A stretch of 64,000 nt of DNA, from NCBI RefSeq assembly GCF_000020985.1, contig NC_011296.1, positions 1,478,001 through 1,542,000 of the forward strand. Reading direction: 5' to 3'. Shown piece by piece: positions 16,108-24,800 of this stretch. Source of the DNA: Thermodesulfovibrio yellowstonii DSM 11347 (GTDB lineage Bacteria > Nitrospirota > Thermodesulfovibrionia > Thermodesulfovibrionales > Thermodesulfovibrionaceae). The notes beneath the pieces were generated by a model. That model did no database searches. It worked only from the letters and a program-made list of their open reading frames with translations, and had not been told where the DNA came from. Positions within the stretch are counted from its first letter, which is position 1; every line of letters starts with the position of its first letter. Made by a program: the position numbers and the translations under genes.

Positions 16108-16891
16108 AACTATAAGCAAGAAAAAACCAAAACTTGGACAGCATTTTTTAAGAAATGCTGAGATTCTTGAAAAAATAGTAAAAGTTTCAGAAATCAATAG
16201 CAATGACAAAGTTGTTGAAATTGGAGCTGGAATGGGAGATTTAACAGAAATTCTATTAAAAAATGCTAAAGAAGTAATTGCAATAGAAATTGACCCTGTT
16301 CTTTATAAAATTCTTAAAGAGAGATTTTATGGAAAAGAGAATCTTGTGCTTATCAATGAGAATGCTTTAAAATTCCCATACGAAGAAATTGGACAATTTA
16401 AAGTTGTTGCTAACATCCCTTATTACATTACAAAACCTATAATTTTCAAACTTCTAAAACTAAAGAATCTAATATCTATGACTCTTACCATTCAGAAAGA
16501 AGTCGCAGAGAGATTGGCAGCAAAACCATCTACAAAAGCTTACTCTGCTTTAAGCATAATAGCTCAGTATTATACACAGGCTGAGATAAAGTTTTATATT
16601 CCTGCAAGTTTTTTTAATCCTCCTCCTGAGGTTGAATCTGCTGTAATAAAAATGGACAGAAGAGATAAATCACCTGTTGAAGTGATAGATGAAAAACTTT
16701 TTTTCAAAATTATAAAATCAGCTTTTGGGCAAAGAAGAAAAATGATATCCAACTCTTTGAAATCAATTATTGATGAACCTAAGGAGTTTTTAATAAAAAT
16801 TGGAATAAACCCAATAAAAAGACCCGAAGAACTTTCAATTGAGGATTTTGCTTTTATTTCCAATGAGCTTTGCAAAATTTGCAAAAAATAA
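16100..16891 (+). CDS. rsmA: 16S rRNA adenine(1518/1519) dimethyltransferase RsmA (KsgA)
   Basis: 263 residues. It dimethylates two adjacent adenosines in helix 45 of 16S rRNA using SAM, late in small-subunit assembly. Motifs: KKPKLGQHFL at the N-terminus, SAM-binding VVEIGAGMGDLTEIL (about 38-52), the EIDP acidic loop, catalytic NIPYYITKPIIFKLL, and the C-terminal helical domain with FGQRRKMISNSLK. It begins inside the end of the lipoprotein gene. The end of the gene carries two TTTGCAAAA repeats that continue downstream. Confidence 0.96.
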   Translation: MHKTISKKKPKLGQHFLRNAEILEKIVKVSEINSNDKVVEIGAGMGDLTEILLKNAKEVIAIEIDPVLYKILKERFYGKENLVLINENALKFPYEEIGQFKVVANIPYYITKPIIFKLLKLKNLISMTLTIQKEVAERLAAKPSTKAYSALSIIAQYYTQAEIKFYIPASFFNPPPEVESAVIKMDRRDKSPVEVIDEKLFFKIIKSAFGQRRKMISNSLKSIIDEPKEFLIKIGINPIKRPEELSIEDFAFISNELCKICKK

Positions 16892-16926
16892 TGCAATTTT
16901 TGCAAAAATAAAGTCTTCTCTATACT
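16869..16926 (+). promoter_or_regulatory. TTTGCAAAA iterons and promoter before the ZraP-like genes
   Basis: TTTGCAAAA occurs at 16869-16877, 16878-16886 and 16899-16907. The third overlaps a possible -35 (TTTGCA at 16899-16904), 16 bases before TATACT at 16921-16926. A regulator binding these repeats would control the envelope-stress genes that follow. This is inference from spacing; the first two copies also code for the last residues of RsmA. Confidence 0.35.
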
Positions 16927-17023
16927 AATAATTTTAAAAATCCTTTTAAATTCAAAGCATTTCAATTCTGGCATATAAATTGTTATTTAATAAATAAAAA
17001 AAATTCATGAAAGGAGGTGAAGG

Positions 17024-17398
17024 ATGATGAAAAAAACACTTACAATGATAATGGTGGTCGCATTTATAGTTGCACTGATAGGTGGAGCAGCTTACGCATG
17101 GAAAGGTGCTGGGTATAGTGGATATGGTTGTCCTGCTTATACGTCAGTTGATCCTCAAAAAGCTCAAAATTTTTATAATGATACGCTCCCTCTCAGACAG
17201 AAGCAGCTCCAATTAAGAGGAGAGTTGATGCAGCTTTATGCACAGCCAAATCCTGACTGGAATGCTATATCTCAGAAAAAACAGGAAATGGCAAAAGTTA
17301 TGACAGAGTTTCAGAAGAAAGCACAGGAATACGGAATTGGATATGGACCAGGATTTGGTAGAATGCACGGATTTGGAAATTGTGGTAAATGTTGGTAA
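17024..17398 (+). CDS. ZraP/Spy-like periplasmic metal-stress protein, copy 1
   Basis: 124 residues. A signal peptide (MMKKTLTMIMVVAFIVALIG, cut near AYA-WKG) is followed by a short helical domain with the LRQKQLQLRGELMQLYAQP core typical of Spy/CpxP/ZraP-type periplasmic proteins, which bind metals or unfolded proteins as octamer- or dimer-type chaperones. The C-terminus is Gly-rich with CGKCW and a nearby His, a possible metal site. A strong AAGGAGGTGA precedes the ATG. The next gene is a paralogue sharing QLRGEL and AQPNPDWNAI. A hairpin between the two suggests separate control of each. Confidence 0.8.
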   Translation: MMKKTLTMIMVVAFIVALIGGAAYAWKGAGYSGYGCPAYTSVDPQKAQNFYNDTLPLRQKQLQLRGELMQLYAQPNPDWNAISQKKQEMAKVMTEFQKKAQEYGIGYGPGFGRMHGFGNCGKCW

Positions 17399-17402
17399 AA
17401 TA

Positions 17403-17421
17403 AGAGGGGCTTTGCCCCTCT
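17403..17421 (+). terminator. hairpin between the two ZraP-like genes
   Basis: AGAGGGGC, loop TTT, GCCCCTCT: a perfect 8-bp stem 5 bases after the stop codon. The following tract is ATTAAAAATTT, not a clean T-run, so it may be a partial terminator or an RNA-stabilising hairpin. Confidence 0.7.
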
Positions 17422-17446
17422 ATTAAAAATTTAAGGAGGCTTAAAG

Positions 17447-17803
17447 ATGAAAAAGTTTTTAACAGTATTTACACTAATGGCTATATTAACAGTATTTGCA
17501 GTTGGTGTATCCTTTGCTCAGAAAGGAATGATGGGACCTCAGTATCCTCCTGGCATTGACTCTGCTAAAGCACAGCAATATTGCAAGGAAGTTCAACCAC
17601 TTTATCAGAAAGACTTACAACTAAGAGGAGAGCTTTTAACCCTCTGGGCACAGCCAAATCCTGATTGGAATGCTATCAAGCAAAAAGAGCAAGAAAGAGC
17701 AAACTTAAGAGTTGAAATGCACAAAAAGGCTTATGAAATGGGTCTCCCATATGCACCCGGTGGTAAAAAAGGCTTAAATATCAGAAGAATCTGTGGATGG
17801 TAA
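17447..17803 (+). CDS. ZraP/Spy-like periplasmic metal-stress protein, copy 2
   Basis: 118 residues with a signal peptide (MKKFLTVFTLMAILTVFAVG, cut near SFA-QKG). The mature helical part repeats the signature of the preceding gene (QKDLQLRGELLTLWAQP, NPDWNAIKQKEQE), so the two come from a duplication. It lacks the Gly-rich CGKCW tail of copy 1 and ends RRICGW. AGGAGG precedes the ATG. A strong hairpin follows its stop. Confidence 0.8.
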   Translation: MKKFLTVFTLMAILTVFAVGVSFAQKGMMGPQYPPGIDSAKAQQYCKEVQPLYQKDLQLRGELLTLWAQPNPDWNAIKQKEQERANLRVEMHKKAYEMGLPYAPGGKKGLNIRRICGW

Positions 17804-17807
17804 AAAT

Positions 17808-17830
17808 AAAGGGGGCATAAAGCCCCCTTT
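17808..17830 (+). terminator. intrinsic terminator after the second ZraP-like gene
   Basis: AAAGGGGGC, loop ATAAA, GCCCCCTTT(T): a perfect 9-bp stem ending in four T. It would terminate rightward transcription and, being symmetric, may also work leftward. Confidence 0.8.
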
Positions 17831-17842
17831 TAAAGGGCTAAA

Positions 17843-18256
17843 ATGATGAGATGGAGTATATTCATAATGTTTTTCTTAATAACCATAGGAAAATTTGCAA
17901 TGGCTCAGCAATTTGAGGAAAGTTATGATCTAAATACAGAAATAACTATTAAAGGTAAAATTGCTGAAGTTATTCAAAGACAGCATGGACCTATAGTGAT
18001 AGGTATTTTAAAGCAAGATAAAATATATCATGTTTTGACAGCTCCAGGCTGGTATATTGCGCAGGAAAAAATAGAACTTAAACTTGGTGATGAAGTAGTA
18101 GTGCATGGTGCAAAGTTTTTTTCAAAAAATGGAGAACTTTTTCTCATCGCAAGGTCAATTCATAACATATCAAACGGGAAAATATATTCTTTCCGTGACG
18201 AATTTATGAAACCATGCTGGCGAGGCAAAGGAAATAGAAAATTTATCCCTCAATAG
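17843..18256 (+). CDS. periplasmic OB-fold-like protein of unknown function
   Basis: 137 residues with a signal peptide (MMRWSIFIMFFLITIGKFAMA, cut before QQF). The mature part reads EITIKGKIAEVIQRQHGPIV, ILKQDKIYHVLTAPGWY, IELKLGDEVVVHGAKFF, which is the strand pattern of small bacterial OB-fold proteins often found near metal or redox genes. It follows the terminator of the ZraP-like pair with a weak site AAAGGGCT before the ATG, so it may be expressed by readthrough. Its 3' end overlaps convergent cheW by 14 bases. No function is claimed. Confidence 0.65.
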   Translation: MMRWSIFIMFFLITIGKFAMAQQFEESYDLNTEITIKGKIAEVIQRQHGPIVIGILKQDKIYHVLTAPGWYIAQEKIELKLGDEVVVHGAKFFSKNGELFLIARSIHNISNGKIYSFRDEFMKPCWRGKGNRKFIPQ

Positions 18257-18761
18257 CCGCTTTTTCTGTAGCCTCAACCATTCCTTCAGTTTCTTCTTTG
18301 CCAATAAGTTTATCCATATCAAGCAATATGATAAGCCTGTCTTCAAGTTTTGCAATACCCCATATAAATTCTGAACTTACAGAATAAGTCATCGGAGGTG
18401 GTGGCTCAACTATATCAGTTGATATTCTTAAAACTTCAGAAACTGAGTCAACAATAAGTCCGATAGTTATACCCTGAATATCCATTATCATAATTCTCTG
18501 TTTTGAAGTTTCTTCTTCTTCAGGCAATCCAAATTTTTTTCTTAAGCTAATAACAGGAATAACTTTACCTCTAAGATTAATCACTCCTTCAACATAGTAT
18601 GGAGCATTTGGAACTCTTGTTATTTCTTTCATTCTGTTTATTTCCTGAACTTTAAGGATATCAACAGCATATTCTTCACCACCAAGAGTAAAAGTGACAA
18701 GTTGAAGAATTTTTGTATCTCCGCCTGTTTTTTTCTCGCTTACTACTAATGCTGTATCCAT
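18243..18761 (-). CDS. cheW: chemotaxis coupling protein CheW
   Basis: 172 residues. CheW bridges chemoreceptors and CheA kinase at the membrane. Motifs: LVTFTLGGEEYAVDILKVQEI (about 21-41), ITRVPNAPYYVEGVINLRGKVIPVISLRKKFG (hallmark, about 47-78) and GLIVDSVSEVLRI. The ATG at 18761 has GGAGGG upstream. There are no other chemotaxis genes in the window, so it is an isolated copy; the C-terminal acidic tail (KEETEGMVEATEKAAIEG) is unusual but minor. Confidence 0.93.
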   Translation of the reverse strand: MDTALVVSEKKTGGDTKILQLVTFTLGGEEYAVDILKVQEINRMKEITRVPNAPYYVEGVINLRGKVIPVISLRKKFGLPEEEETSKQRIMIMDIQGITIGLIVDSVSEVLRISTDIVEPPPPMTYSVSSEFIWGIAKLEDRLIILLDMDKLIGKEETEGMVEATEKAAIEG

Positions 18762-18836
18762 AATGCCCTCCTTAAAATTTATAAAGCAATTTATAATGAA
18801 GTGTAACCTATTTTTTAATAAGAGTTCAATACTTTC

Positions 18837-18898
18837 TTGACATAATCAATTTTTTTCTGATAAACTGAACATTAGTTCACATGAACAGATGTTCAGTT
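18837..18898 (+). promoter_or_regulatory. efflux operon promoter with overlapping TetR-type operator
   Basis: TTGACA at 18837-18842 and GATAAA at 18859-18864 (16-bp spacing) form a sigma-70-like promoter. Directly over the -10 and start region lies a palindrome spanning 18863-18898, centred between 18880 and 18881. Its outer arms AACTGAACAT and ATGTTCAGTT are perfect and its inner arms GTTCA and TGAAC share the same centre. Palindromes of this size at the start site are typical TetR-family operators, and a TetR gene lies 1.2 kb downstream. A repeat element sits between this promoter and the first gene. Confidence 0.7.
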
Positions 18899-18939
18899 GT
18901 ATGAGTACAAAATGAAGAACTAAAATTTTTGAAATAAAT

Positions 18940-19160
18940 GAGGATGTTCAATTACTAATGATCATTCCGAGCACCCTCAATGGGTGCGAGGAATCTGACC
19001 CTTAGGGTCACCCTGAGCGAAGCGAAGGGTCTCCTCCTTAAATCGGAAAGAGGAGATTCCTCGTCGCTAACGCTCCTCGGAATGACAGATGGAGGTAAAT
19101 GAAAAATATTAAATTCTAATTCCTTGATTTATAAGAAACTGGGAAATTTTGAACAGTCTC
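18940..19160 (+). mobile_element. MITE-like repeat element, copy 1 (221 bp)
   Basis: The ends are GAGGATGTTCAA (18940-18951) and TTGAACAGTCTC (19149-19160), which are inverted repeats with few mismatches. The core (about 18961-19100) is GC-richer than the surroundings and is a series of nested hairpins, such as GACCC/GGGTC and ATTCC...GGAAT modules. It is almost identical to the inverse complement of the copy at 45411-45634, differing by one inserted base in the core, whereas the outer parts have diverged. There is no coding potential. It fills the 5' leader between the efflux promoter and the DUF169 gene. No clear target duplication is seen here. Confidence 0.75.
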
Positions 19161-19183
19161 ATATAAGAAAGGAGGGCTGAAAT

Positions 19184-20002
19184 ATGGAAAGCAAAATAGC
19201 AAAGGCTTTAAAAATGGAATTAAATCCTGTGGCAATCATATGGTCAGATAAAAGACCAGAAAATGCCTTGCAATTTAAAGAAGGTAAATGGGGATGCGTT
19301 ATGTGGTTGTTTGCAAATGCTGTAAAAGGTAAAATAGTTGTTTTTGATAGAAACACGTACGGTTGCTGGGGTGGAGGCGTTGGTCTTGGTTTTGGTAATA
19401 CATATTTAGATATGGTTGGAGGAATAGAATGTTTTTATTATTTCCTTTCATCAGGTAACAAAGAATGGGAGATTGGGAAAAATGTAGCTGAACAAATTAA
19501 ACCCCATGTAACTAAAGAATTCTATGAGGAGTTTCTTGAAGGAGAGAGATATTTAAAAACTCCTGAACATGTTAAAAAATTTGTTGAACAGTTACCTATC
19601 ATTGAGATTCCTACAAAATATGTTATTTTTAAACCTTTAAAGGAAGTAAATTTAGACGAAGAGGAGCCAATAGTTATAGTATTTCCTGTAAATCCTCCTC
19701 AGCTTTCTGCCCTCGTTGTTCTTGCAAGTTATGGAAGAGAAAGTTTTGAGAATGTAATAGTTCCATGGGGTGCAGGCTGTCAAACAATGGGAATATACGC
19801 ATATAGAGAGGCAAAATCAGATTTCCAGAGAGCGGTTATTGGTCTTACAGACCTTTCAGCAAGAACACATGTAAAAAAACAGCTTGGAGATAATCTCCTT
19901 ACTTTTACTGTTCCTTTTAAAATGTTTCTTGAGATGGAAGAAAATGTTGAGGGAAGTTTTTTTGAAAGAAATGTATGGCAATATCTTATAAAAGAAATCT
20001 AA
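19184..20002 (+). CDS. DUF169 family protein
   Basis: 272 residues. DUF169 is a family of unknown function found in anaerobes and archaea. Matches include LNPVAIIWSDKRPENALQF near the start, a cysteine-containing GKWGCVMWLF, CWGGGVGLGFGNT, and WGAGCQTMGIYAYREAKSD with conserved Cys. The conserved cysteines (about residues 46, 68 and 205) could bind a metal or cofactor; that is inference. AAAGGAGGG precedes the ATG. As the first gene of the TetR/RND operon it may take part in sensing or detoxifying the efflux substrate, but nothing in the sequence proves it. Confidence 0.8.
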   Translation: MESKIAKALKMELNPVAIIWSDKRPENALQFKEGKWGCVMWLFANAVKGKIVVFDRNTYGCWGGGVGLGFGNTYLDMVGGIECFYYFLSSGNKEWEIGKNVAEQIKPHVTKEFYEEFLEGERYLKTPEHVKKFVEQLPIIEIPTKYVIFKPLKEVNLDEEEPIVIVFPVNPPQLSALVVLASYGRESFENVIVPWGAGCQTMGIYAYREAKSDFQRAVIGLTDLSARTHVKKQLGDNLLTFTVPFKMFLEMEENVEGSFFERNVWQYLIKEI

Positions 20003-20018
20003 AAAGTAATTTTTAAAA

Positions 20019-20645
20019 TTGGAGGTAGTTAACATAAGCAGGCGTTCAGGATATCAATCAAAGAAAAGAATAATTGATGCAGCCATAAAAGTATTCTCCC
20101 AGTATGGCTACAGTGGTGCTACTATGAGAATGATTGCAAAGGAAGCAGAAATAAGTGTTGGAGGAGTTTACCTTTATTTTAGGAATAAGGAAGAACTTTT
20201 CCTGTTTTTAATGAGAGAAAAAATAAAAGATTTAGAATTAAAGCTCTCTTCTATTTTGAACAGAGTAAGAAGTTCTAAAGAAGCACTTAAAGAGTATGTC
20301 AAAAGTGTTATTGCGCATGCAACAGAAAATAGAGAATTAATACTTATACATACCAGAGAACTGGGTTTTACCTTCGGAATGGAAATTAAAAAGGAGTTTT
20401 TTGAGAAACAAAAAAAATTACTAAAAGGTGTAATTGAGAAAGGTGTTCAGTTAGATGAGTTTAAAGAATATAACTCAGAGGAGGCTGCAAAGCTGATAAT
20501 GCATATCATAAGAGGATATGTATTGTCAGTGGTTGAAGATCCTGAAAATCTCATTGACCCCGATGAATGCGTAAAGATTATTTTCAATGGGTTGCTGAAA
20601 GTAAAAGGGGATTCTTCGCCCTCGCTTTGCTCGCGCTCAGAATGA
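20019..20645 (+). CDS. TetR/AcrR-family transcriptional repressor
   Basis: 208 residues from the TTG at 20019. The N-terminal TetR helix-turn-helix is clear (SKKRIIDAAIKVFSQYGYSGATMRMIAKEAEISVGGVYLYFRNKEELF, about residues 14-62); the remainder is the helical ligand domain. The start is uncertain. The only good Shine-Dalgarno sequence (GGAGG, 20021-20025) lies inside the first codons, and the codon at the right distance is ATA at 20034, not ATG/GTG/TTG. The last residues (about GDSSPSLCSRSE) are encoded by a palindromic repeat at 20610-20646. Probably represses its own operon through the palindrome at 18863-18898. Confidence 0.88.
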   Translation: MEVVNISRRSGYQSKKRIIDAAIKVFSQYGYSGATMRMIAKEAEISVGGVYLYFRNKEELFLFLMREKIKDLELKLSSILNRVRSSKEALKEYVKSVIAHATENRELILIHTRELGFTFGMEIKKEFFEKQKKLLKGVIEKGVQLDEFKEYNSEEAAKLIMHIIRGYVLSVVEDPENLIDPDECVKIIFNGLLKVKGDSSPSLCSRSE

Positions 20646-20646
20646 C
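20610..20646 (+). repeat. palindromic repeat forming the 3' end of the TetR gene
   Basis: GATTCTTCGCCCTCG...GCTCAGAATGAC is a member of the dispersed repeat family. It supplies the last dozen codons and the TGA stop (within AATGAC) of the regulator. A poorer copy (GCTGAGAATGGC) follows at about 20670-20681. Confidence 0.75.
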
Positions 20647-20714
20647 ATGAGGAAAATAAAAAGCTATGCTGAGAATGGCAGAAAAAGTTGAAGCTTAAAT
20701 AAAGAGGTGTTAGA

Positions 20715-21860
20715 ATGCGGATAAAGTTAATGTTAATTTTGTTTCCACTTTTGTTTGCCTTATTTCTTTTAGGATGTGAAAAGAAAAAGCCCATGCCTCA
20801 GATACCTGAAGTATCGGTTATTAAAATAGACACAGAGGAGATTCTTCTTACCACAGAGCTTCCTGGAAGGACGTCTCCCTATAAGATTGCTGAGATTAGG
20901 CCTCAGGTAAGCGGCATAATTCTTAAAAGATACTTTACTGAAGGAAGCAATGTTAAGGCTGGAGAGGTTCTATATCAGATTGACCCTGCTCAATACAAAG
21001 CAGCCTATGACAATGCCAAAGCAGCACTCTCACGGGCAGAGGCAAATCTTCAATCAGTCAAGGCAAAATATGAGCGTTATCAGGAACTCATAAAGGTAAA
21101 TGCCATAAGCAAGCAGGAGTTTGATGATGTTAAAGCTCAGTATGAGCAGACCCTTTCTGAGATTGAGGCATTGAAAGCACAGGTAAGAAACGCTCAGATT
21201 AATCTCGGATATACAAAGATAACTGCTCCTATATCAGGAAGAATCGGCAAATCAAATGTTACAGAAGGTGCTCTTGTCACTGCCTATCAGGCACAGGAAC
21301 TCACGAGGATTCAGCAACTTGACCCAATTTACGTTGACATTCCTCAGTCAACAAAAGAACTAAGAGAGCTTGAGAAAAGGCTTGAGCAAGGAAGGCTTAA
21401 ATATGCTGGCAAAGAGCAGAATAAAGTTAAGCTCATTCTTGAAGATGGAACAGACTATCCTCTTGAAGGAACATTGCAGTTTAAGGATGTAACTGTTGAC
21501 CCGACAACAGGCTCGGTTACTCTGAGGGCAATATTTCCAAATCCAAAGGGTATTTTGCTTCCTGGAATGTTTGTAAGGGCAGTTATACGGGAAGGTATTA
21601 ACAAAAAAGCTATTCTTGTCCCTCAGCAAGTTGTTTTTCGTGATACAAAGGGTAATCCCTTTGTGTATATAGTTGACAAAGAAAACAAGGTTCAGATAAG
21701 GCCAATTCAGGTTGACCGTACTATAGGTGACAGATGGCTTGTCTCAGAGGGACTTGAGGTGGGTGAGCAGGTTGTTATTGAGGGAGTTCAAAGAATAATG
21801 CCTGGTGCACAAGTTAAACCTGTGCCTTATACCGAACAAAAGAAGGAGCAGAGCAGATAA
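20715..21860 (+). CDS. RND efflux periplasmic adaptor (MexA/AcrA type) lipoprotein
   Basis: 381 residues. A lipoprotein signal (MRIKLMLILFPLLFALFLLGC, lipobox Cys 21) anchors it in the inner membrane. The AcrA order is visible: lipoyl half (VSGIILKRYFTEGSNVKAGEVLYQID), alpha hairpin (about 95-165, ALSRAEANLQSVKAKYERYQELI), second lipoyl half (LGYTKITAPISGRIGKSNVTEGALV), then beta-barrel and membrane-proximal domains. It links the RND pump to the outer-membrane channel. GAGGTG precedes the ATG. Its TAA stop shares a base with the pump ATG (TAATG). Confidence 0.95.
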   Translation: MRIKLMLILFPLLFALFLLGCEKKKPMPQIPEVSVIKIDTEEILLTTELPGRTSPYKIAEIRPQVSGIILKRYFTEGSNVKAGEVLYQIDPAQYKAAYDNAKAALSRAEANLQSVKAKYERYQELIKVNAISKQEFDDVKAQYEQTLSEIEALKAQVRNAQINLGYTKITAPISGRIGKSNVTEGALVTAYQAQELTRIQQLDPIYVDIPQSTKELRELEKRLEQGRLKYAGKEQNKVKLILEDGTDYPLEGTLQFKDVTVDPTTGSVTLRAIFPNPKGILLPGMFVRAVIREGINKKAILVPQQVVFRDTKGNPFVYIVDKENKVQIRPIQVDRTIGDRWLVSEGLEVGEQVVIEGVQRIMPGAQVKPVPYTEQKKEQSR

Positions 21861-24800
21861 TGCTATCTAAATTCTTCCTTGAAAGACCAGTCTTTGCATG
21901 GGTTATTGCCATTGCTATTATGGGTGCTGGTTGCCTTGCCATTTACAATCTTCCTATTGCCCAGTATCCATCCTTAGCTCCTCCGTCTATTTATATCCAG
22001 GCAACCTATCCTGGTGCTTCTGCTGAAACAGTTGAAAACAGTGTCACGCAGATTATTGAAGAGAAAATGACAGGACTTGACAGACTCCTCTATATGTCTG
22101 CTGTGAGTGACTCTTCAGGTTCTTGTCGAATAGAGCTTACCTTTGAACCAGGCACAGACCCAGACCTTGCATGGGCAAAAGTTCAGAACAAGCTTCAGCT
22201 TGCTATGCCAAGCCTGCCAGAGGCTGTTCAGAAAACAGGAATAAGTGTAGGTAAGGCAACAAGAAACTATCTTTTGATTGTCTCACTCATTTCAGAGGAT
22301 GGAAGGCTTGATGCCTATGACCTGAGAGACTATCTTAAATCCAATGTAGAAAAAGTTCTTGCAAGAATAGAGGGTGTTGGAGAGGTTGAAACTTTTGGAT
22401 TTCCCTATGCAATGCGAATATGGATAGAGCCTCACAAACTTGTGAGCTATGGGCTTACAATAAGCGATGTAATTTCAGCAATAAAAGCTTACAATGTGGA
22501 GGTTTCAGGCGGACAGCTCGGAGGTGCGCCAGCAAAGGAAGGGCAGAGACTTAATGCTCCTATAATCGTTCAGAGCATGCTTAAAGAGCCCGATGAGTTT
22601 GCATCAATTCCTGTAAGAATTAATCCAGATGGTTCATCAGTAAAGATAAAGGACGTTGCAAGAGTTGAGCTCGGCACAGACTATTACGATATAGAGGCTT
22701 TTTACAATGGTAAACCCGCTGCTGCCTTAGCTGTAAGACCACTTCCAGGAGCAAATGCCCTTGATGTGGCTGATAAAGTAAAGAACAAGATAAATGAATT
22801 AAGCAGAAATTTTCCAGCGGGTGTAAAGGTTGTCTATCCCTATGATACAACGCCTTTCACAAAGGTTGCTATAAATGAAGTTGTAAAGACACTCATAGAA
22901 GCGATAGTTCTTGTTTTTCTCATAATGTGGCTTTTCTTGGGAAGCCTGAGAGCCACCCTCATACCTACAATTACTGTTCCTGTTGTGCTTCTTGGCACTT
23001 TTGCCGTCCTTGGATTAGCGGGCTATTCAATAAATATGCTTACCATGTTTGCCATGGTGCTGGCAATTGGGCTTCTTGTTGATGACGCTATAGTTGTAGT
23101 GGAAAATGTGGAGAGAATAATGCGTGAGGAGAAGCTTCCTGTAAGGCAGGCTGTCATAAAATCAATGGAACAGATTACCAGTGCCTTGATAGGAATAGGT
23201 GTGGTTCTTTCTGCTGTTTTTGCACCAATGGCATTTTTTACAGGTTCAACAGGCATAATTTACAGACAGTTTGCCATAACCATTATCTCTGCTATGTTGC
23301 TTTCTGTTTTTGTTGCTCTTACCCTTGCACCAGTGCTTTGTGTTACCTTTCTTAGACCTCACAGTGAAAAGCAGAGGGAAAGAAAAAATATTTTCTACTA
23401 CTTTAACTTGATTTATGAAAAATTTTATGGCTTCTTCTTCAAATCCCGATTTGTTTATACAAAGGTAGTTGAAAACTCCTTCAGAAAAGTGCCTGTCTAT
23501 ATCTGTGTTTACATTATCATTGTTGTGGCGTTAGGGATTATTCTAATGAAGCTTCCTACTTCCTATTTGCCTGAGGAAGACCAAGGGATGATGCTTGCAC
23601 AGGTCATTCTGCCTTCTGGTTCAACTCTTGAGCAAACAGAAGAGATTTTGTCTGAAGTGAAGGATTATTTTCTACAAAAAGAAAAAGATGCAGTAGATTC
23701 AATAATTACACTCGCTGGTATGAGTTTTTCAGGCAGGGCACAGTCTGCAGGGATGGCATTTATAAAGCTTAAAGACTGGCATTTAAGAGATAGTTCAACT
23801 CTGAGGGTTAAGGCTATTCAGGCAAGGGCAATGATGCATTTTTCACAGAATAAGAAAGCTATGATATTTGTTTTCCCTCCTCCTTCAATTATAGAGCTTG
23901 GTAATGCAACAGGTTTTGACCTTCAACTTATGGATATGGGAGGGCTTGGACATCAGAAACTGATGGAAGCACGAAATCAGTTCTTGTATCTTGCCAATCA
24001 GGACAGAAGACTTAAAAATGTAAGACCCAATGGTATGGATGATATCCCCGAGTATAAGGTTGATATAGACTGGCAGAAGGCTGGAGCACTTGGCGTGCCT
24101 ATTAATTCAATCAATAACACCATATCCGCAGCCTTTGGAAGCAGCTATGTTAACGACTTTATAAAAGGTGGGAGAGTTAAAAGAGTTTATGTGCAGGCAG
24201 ATACTCCTTACAGGATGCTACCAGAAGATATGAACCGCCTTTATGTGCGTAATAACGATGGGAAAATGGTTCCCTTTTCCTCCTTTGCCTCGGGCAAATG
24301 GATCTATGGTTCACCGAGACTTGAAAGATACAACGGCTTTCCCTCTATGAATATATGGGGTGAGCCTGCTACAGGGACAAGTTCAGGAGAGGCAATGAAA
24401 GCAGTGGAAGAGATCGTCTCAAAACTTCCAAAGGGAGTAGGTTATGCATGGACAGGTTCATCCTATCAGGAAAGACTTGCCACAGGACAGGCACCAATTC
24501 TCTATGGTTTCTCAGTTTTTGTCATTTTCCTATGCCTTGCAGCCCTTTATGAGTCATGGACAATTCCTATTACAAACTTAATACTGCTTCCTCTTGGTAT
24601 ATTTGGTTCTGCAGTAGCAACATGGCTTATGGGACTTTATAACGACGTTTATTTTCAGATAGGATTTCTTGTAACAATGGGGCTTTCGTCAAAAAATGCA
24701 ATTCTTATTATTCAGTTTGCAAGAGATAGAATCAAGCAGGGAGAGGAATTTCAGAGAGCAACAGTTGAGGCAGCAACAATAAGATATAGACCGGTAATAA

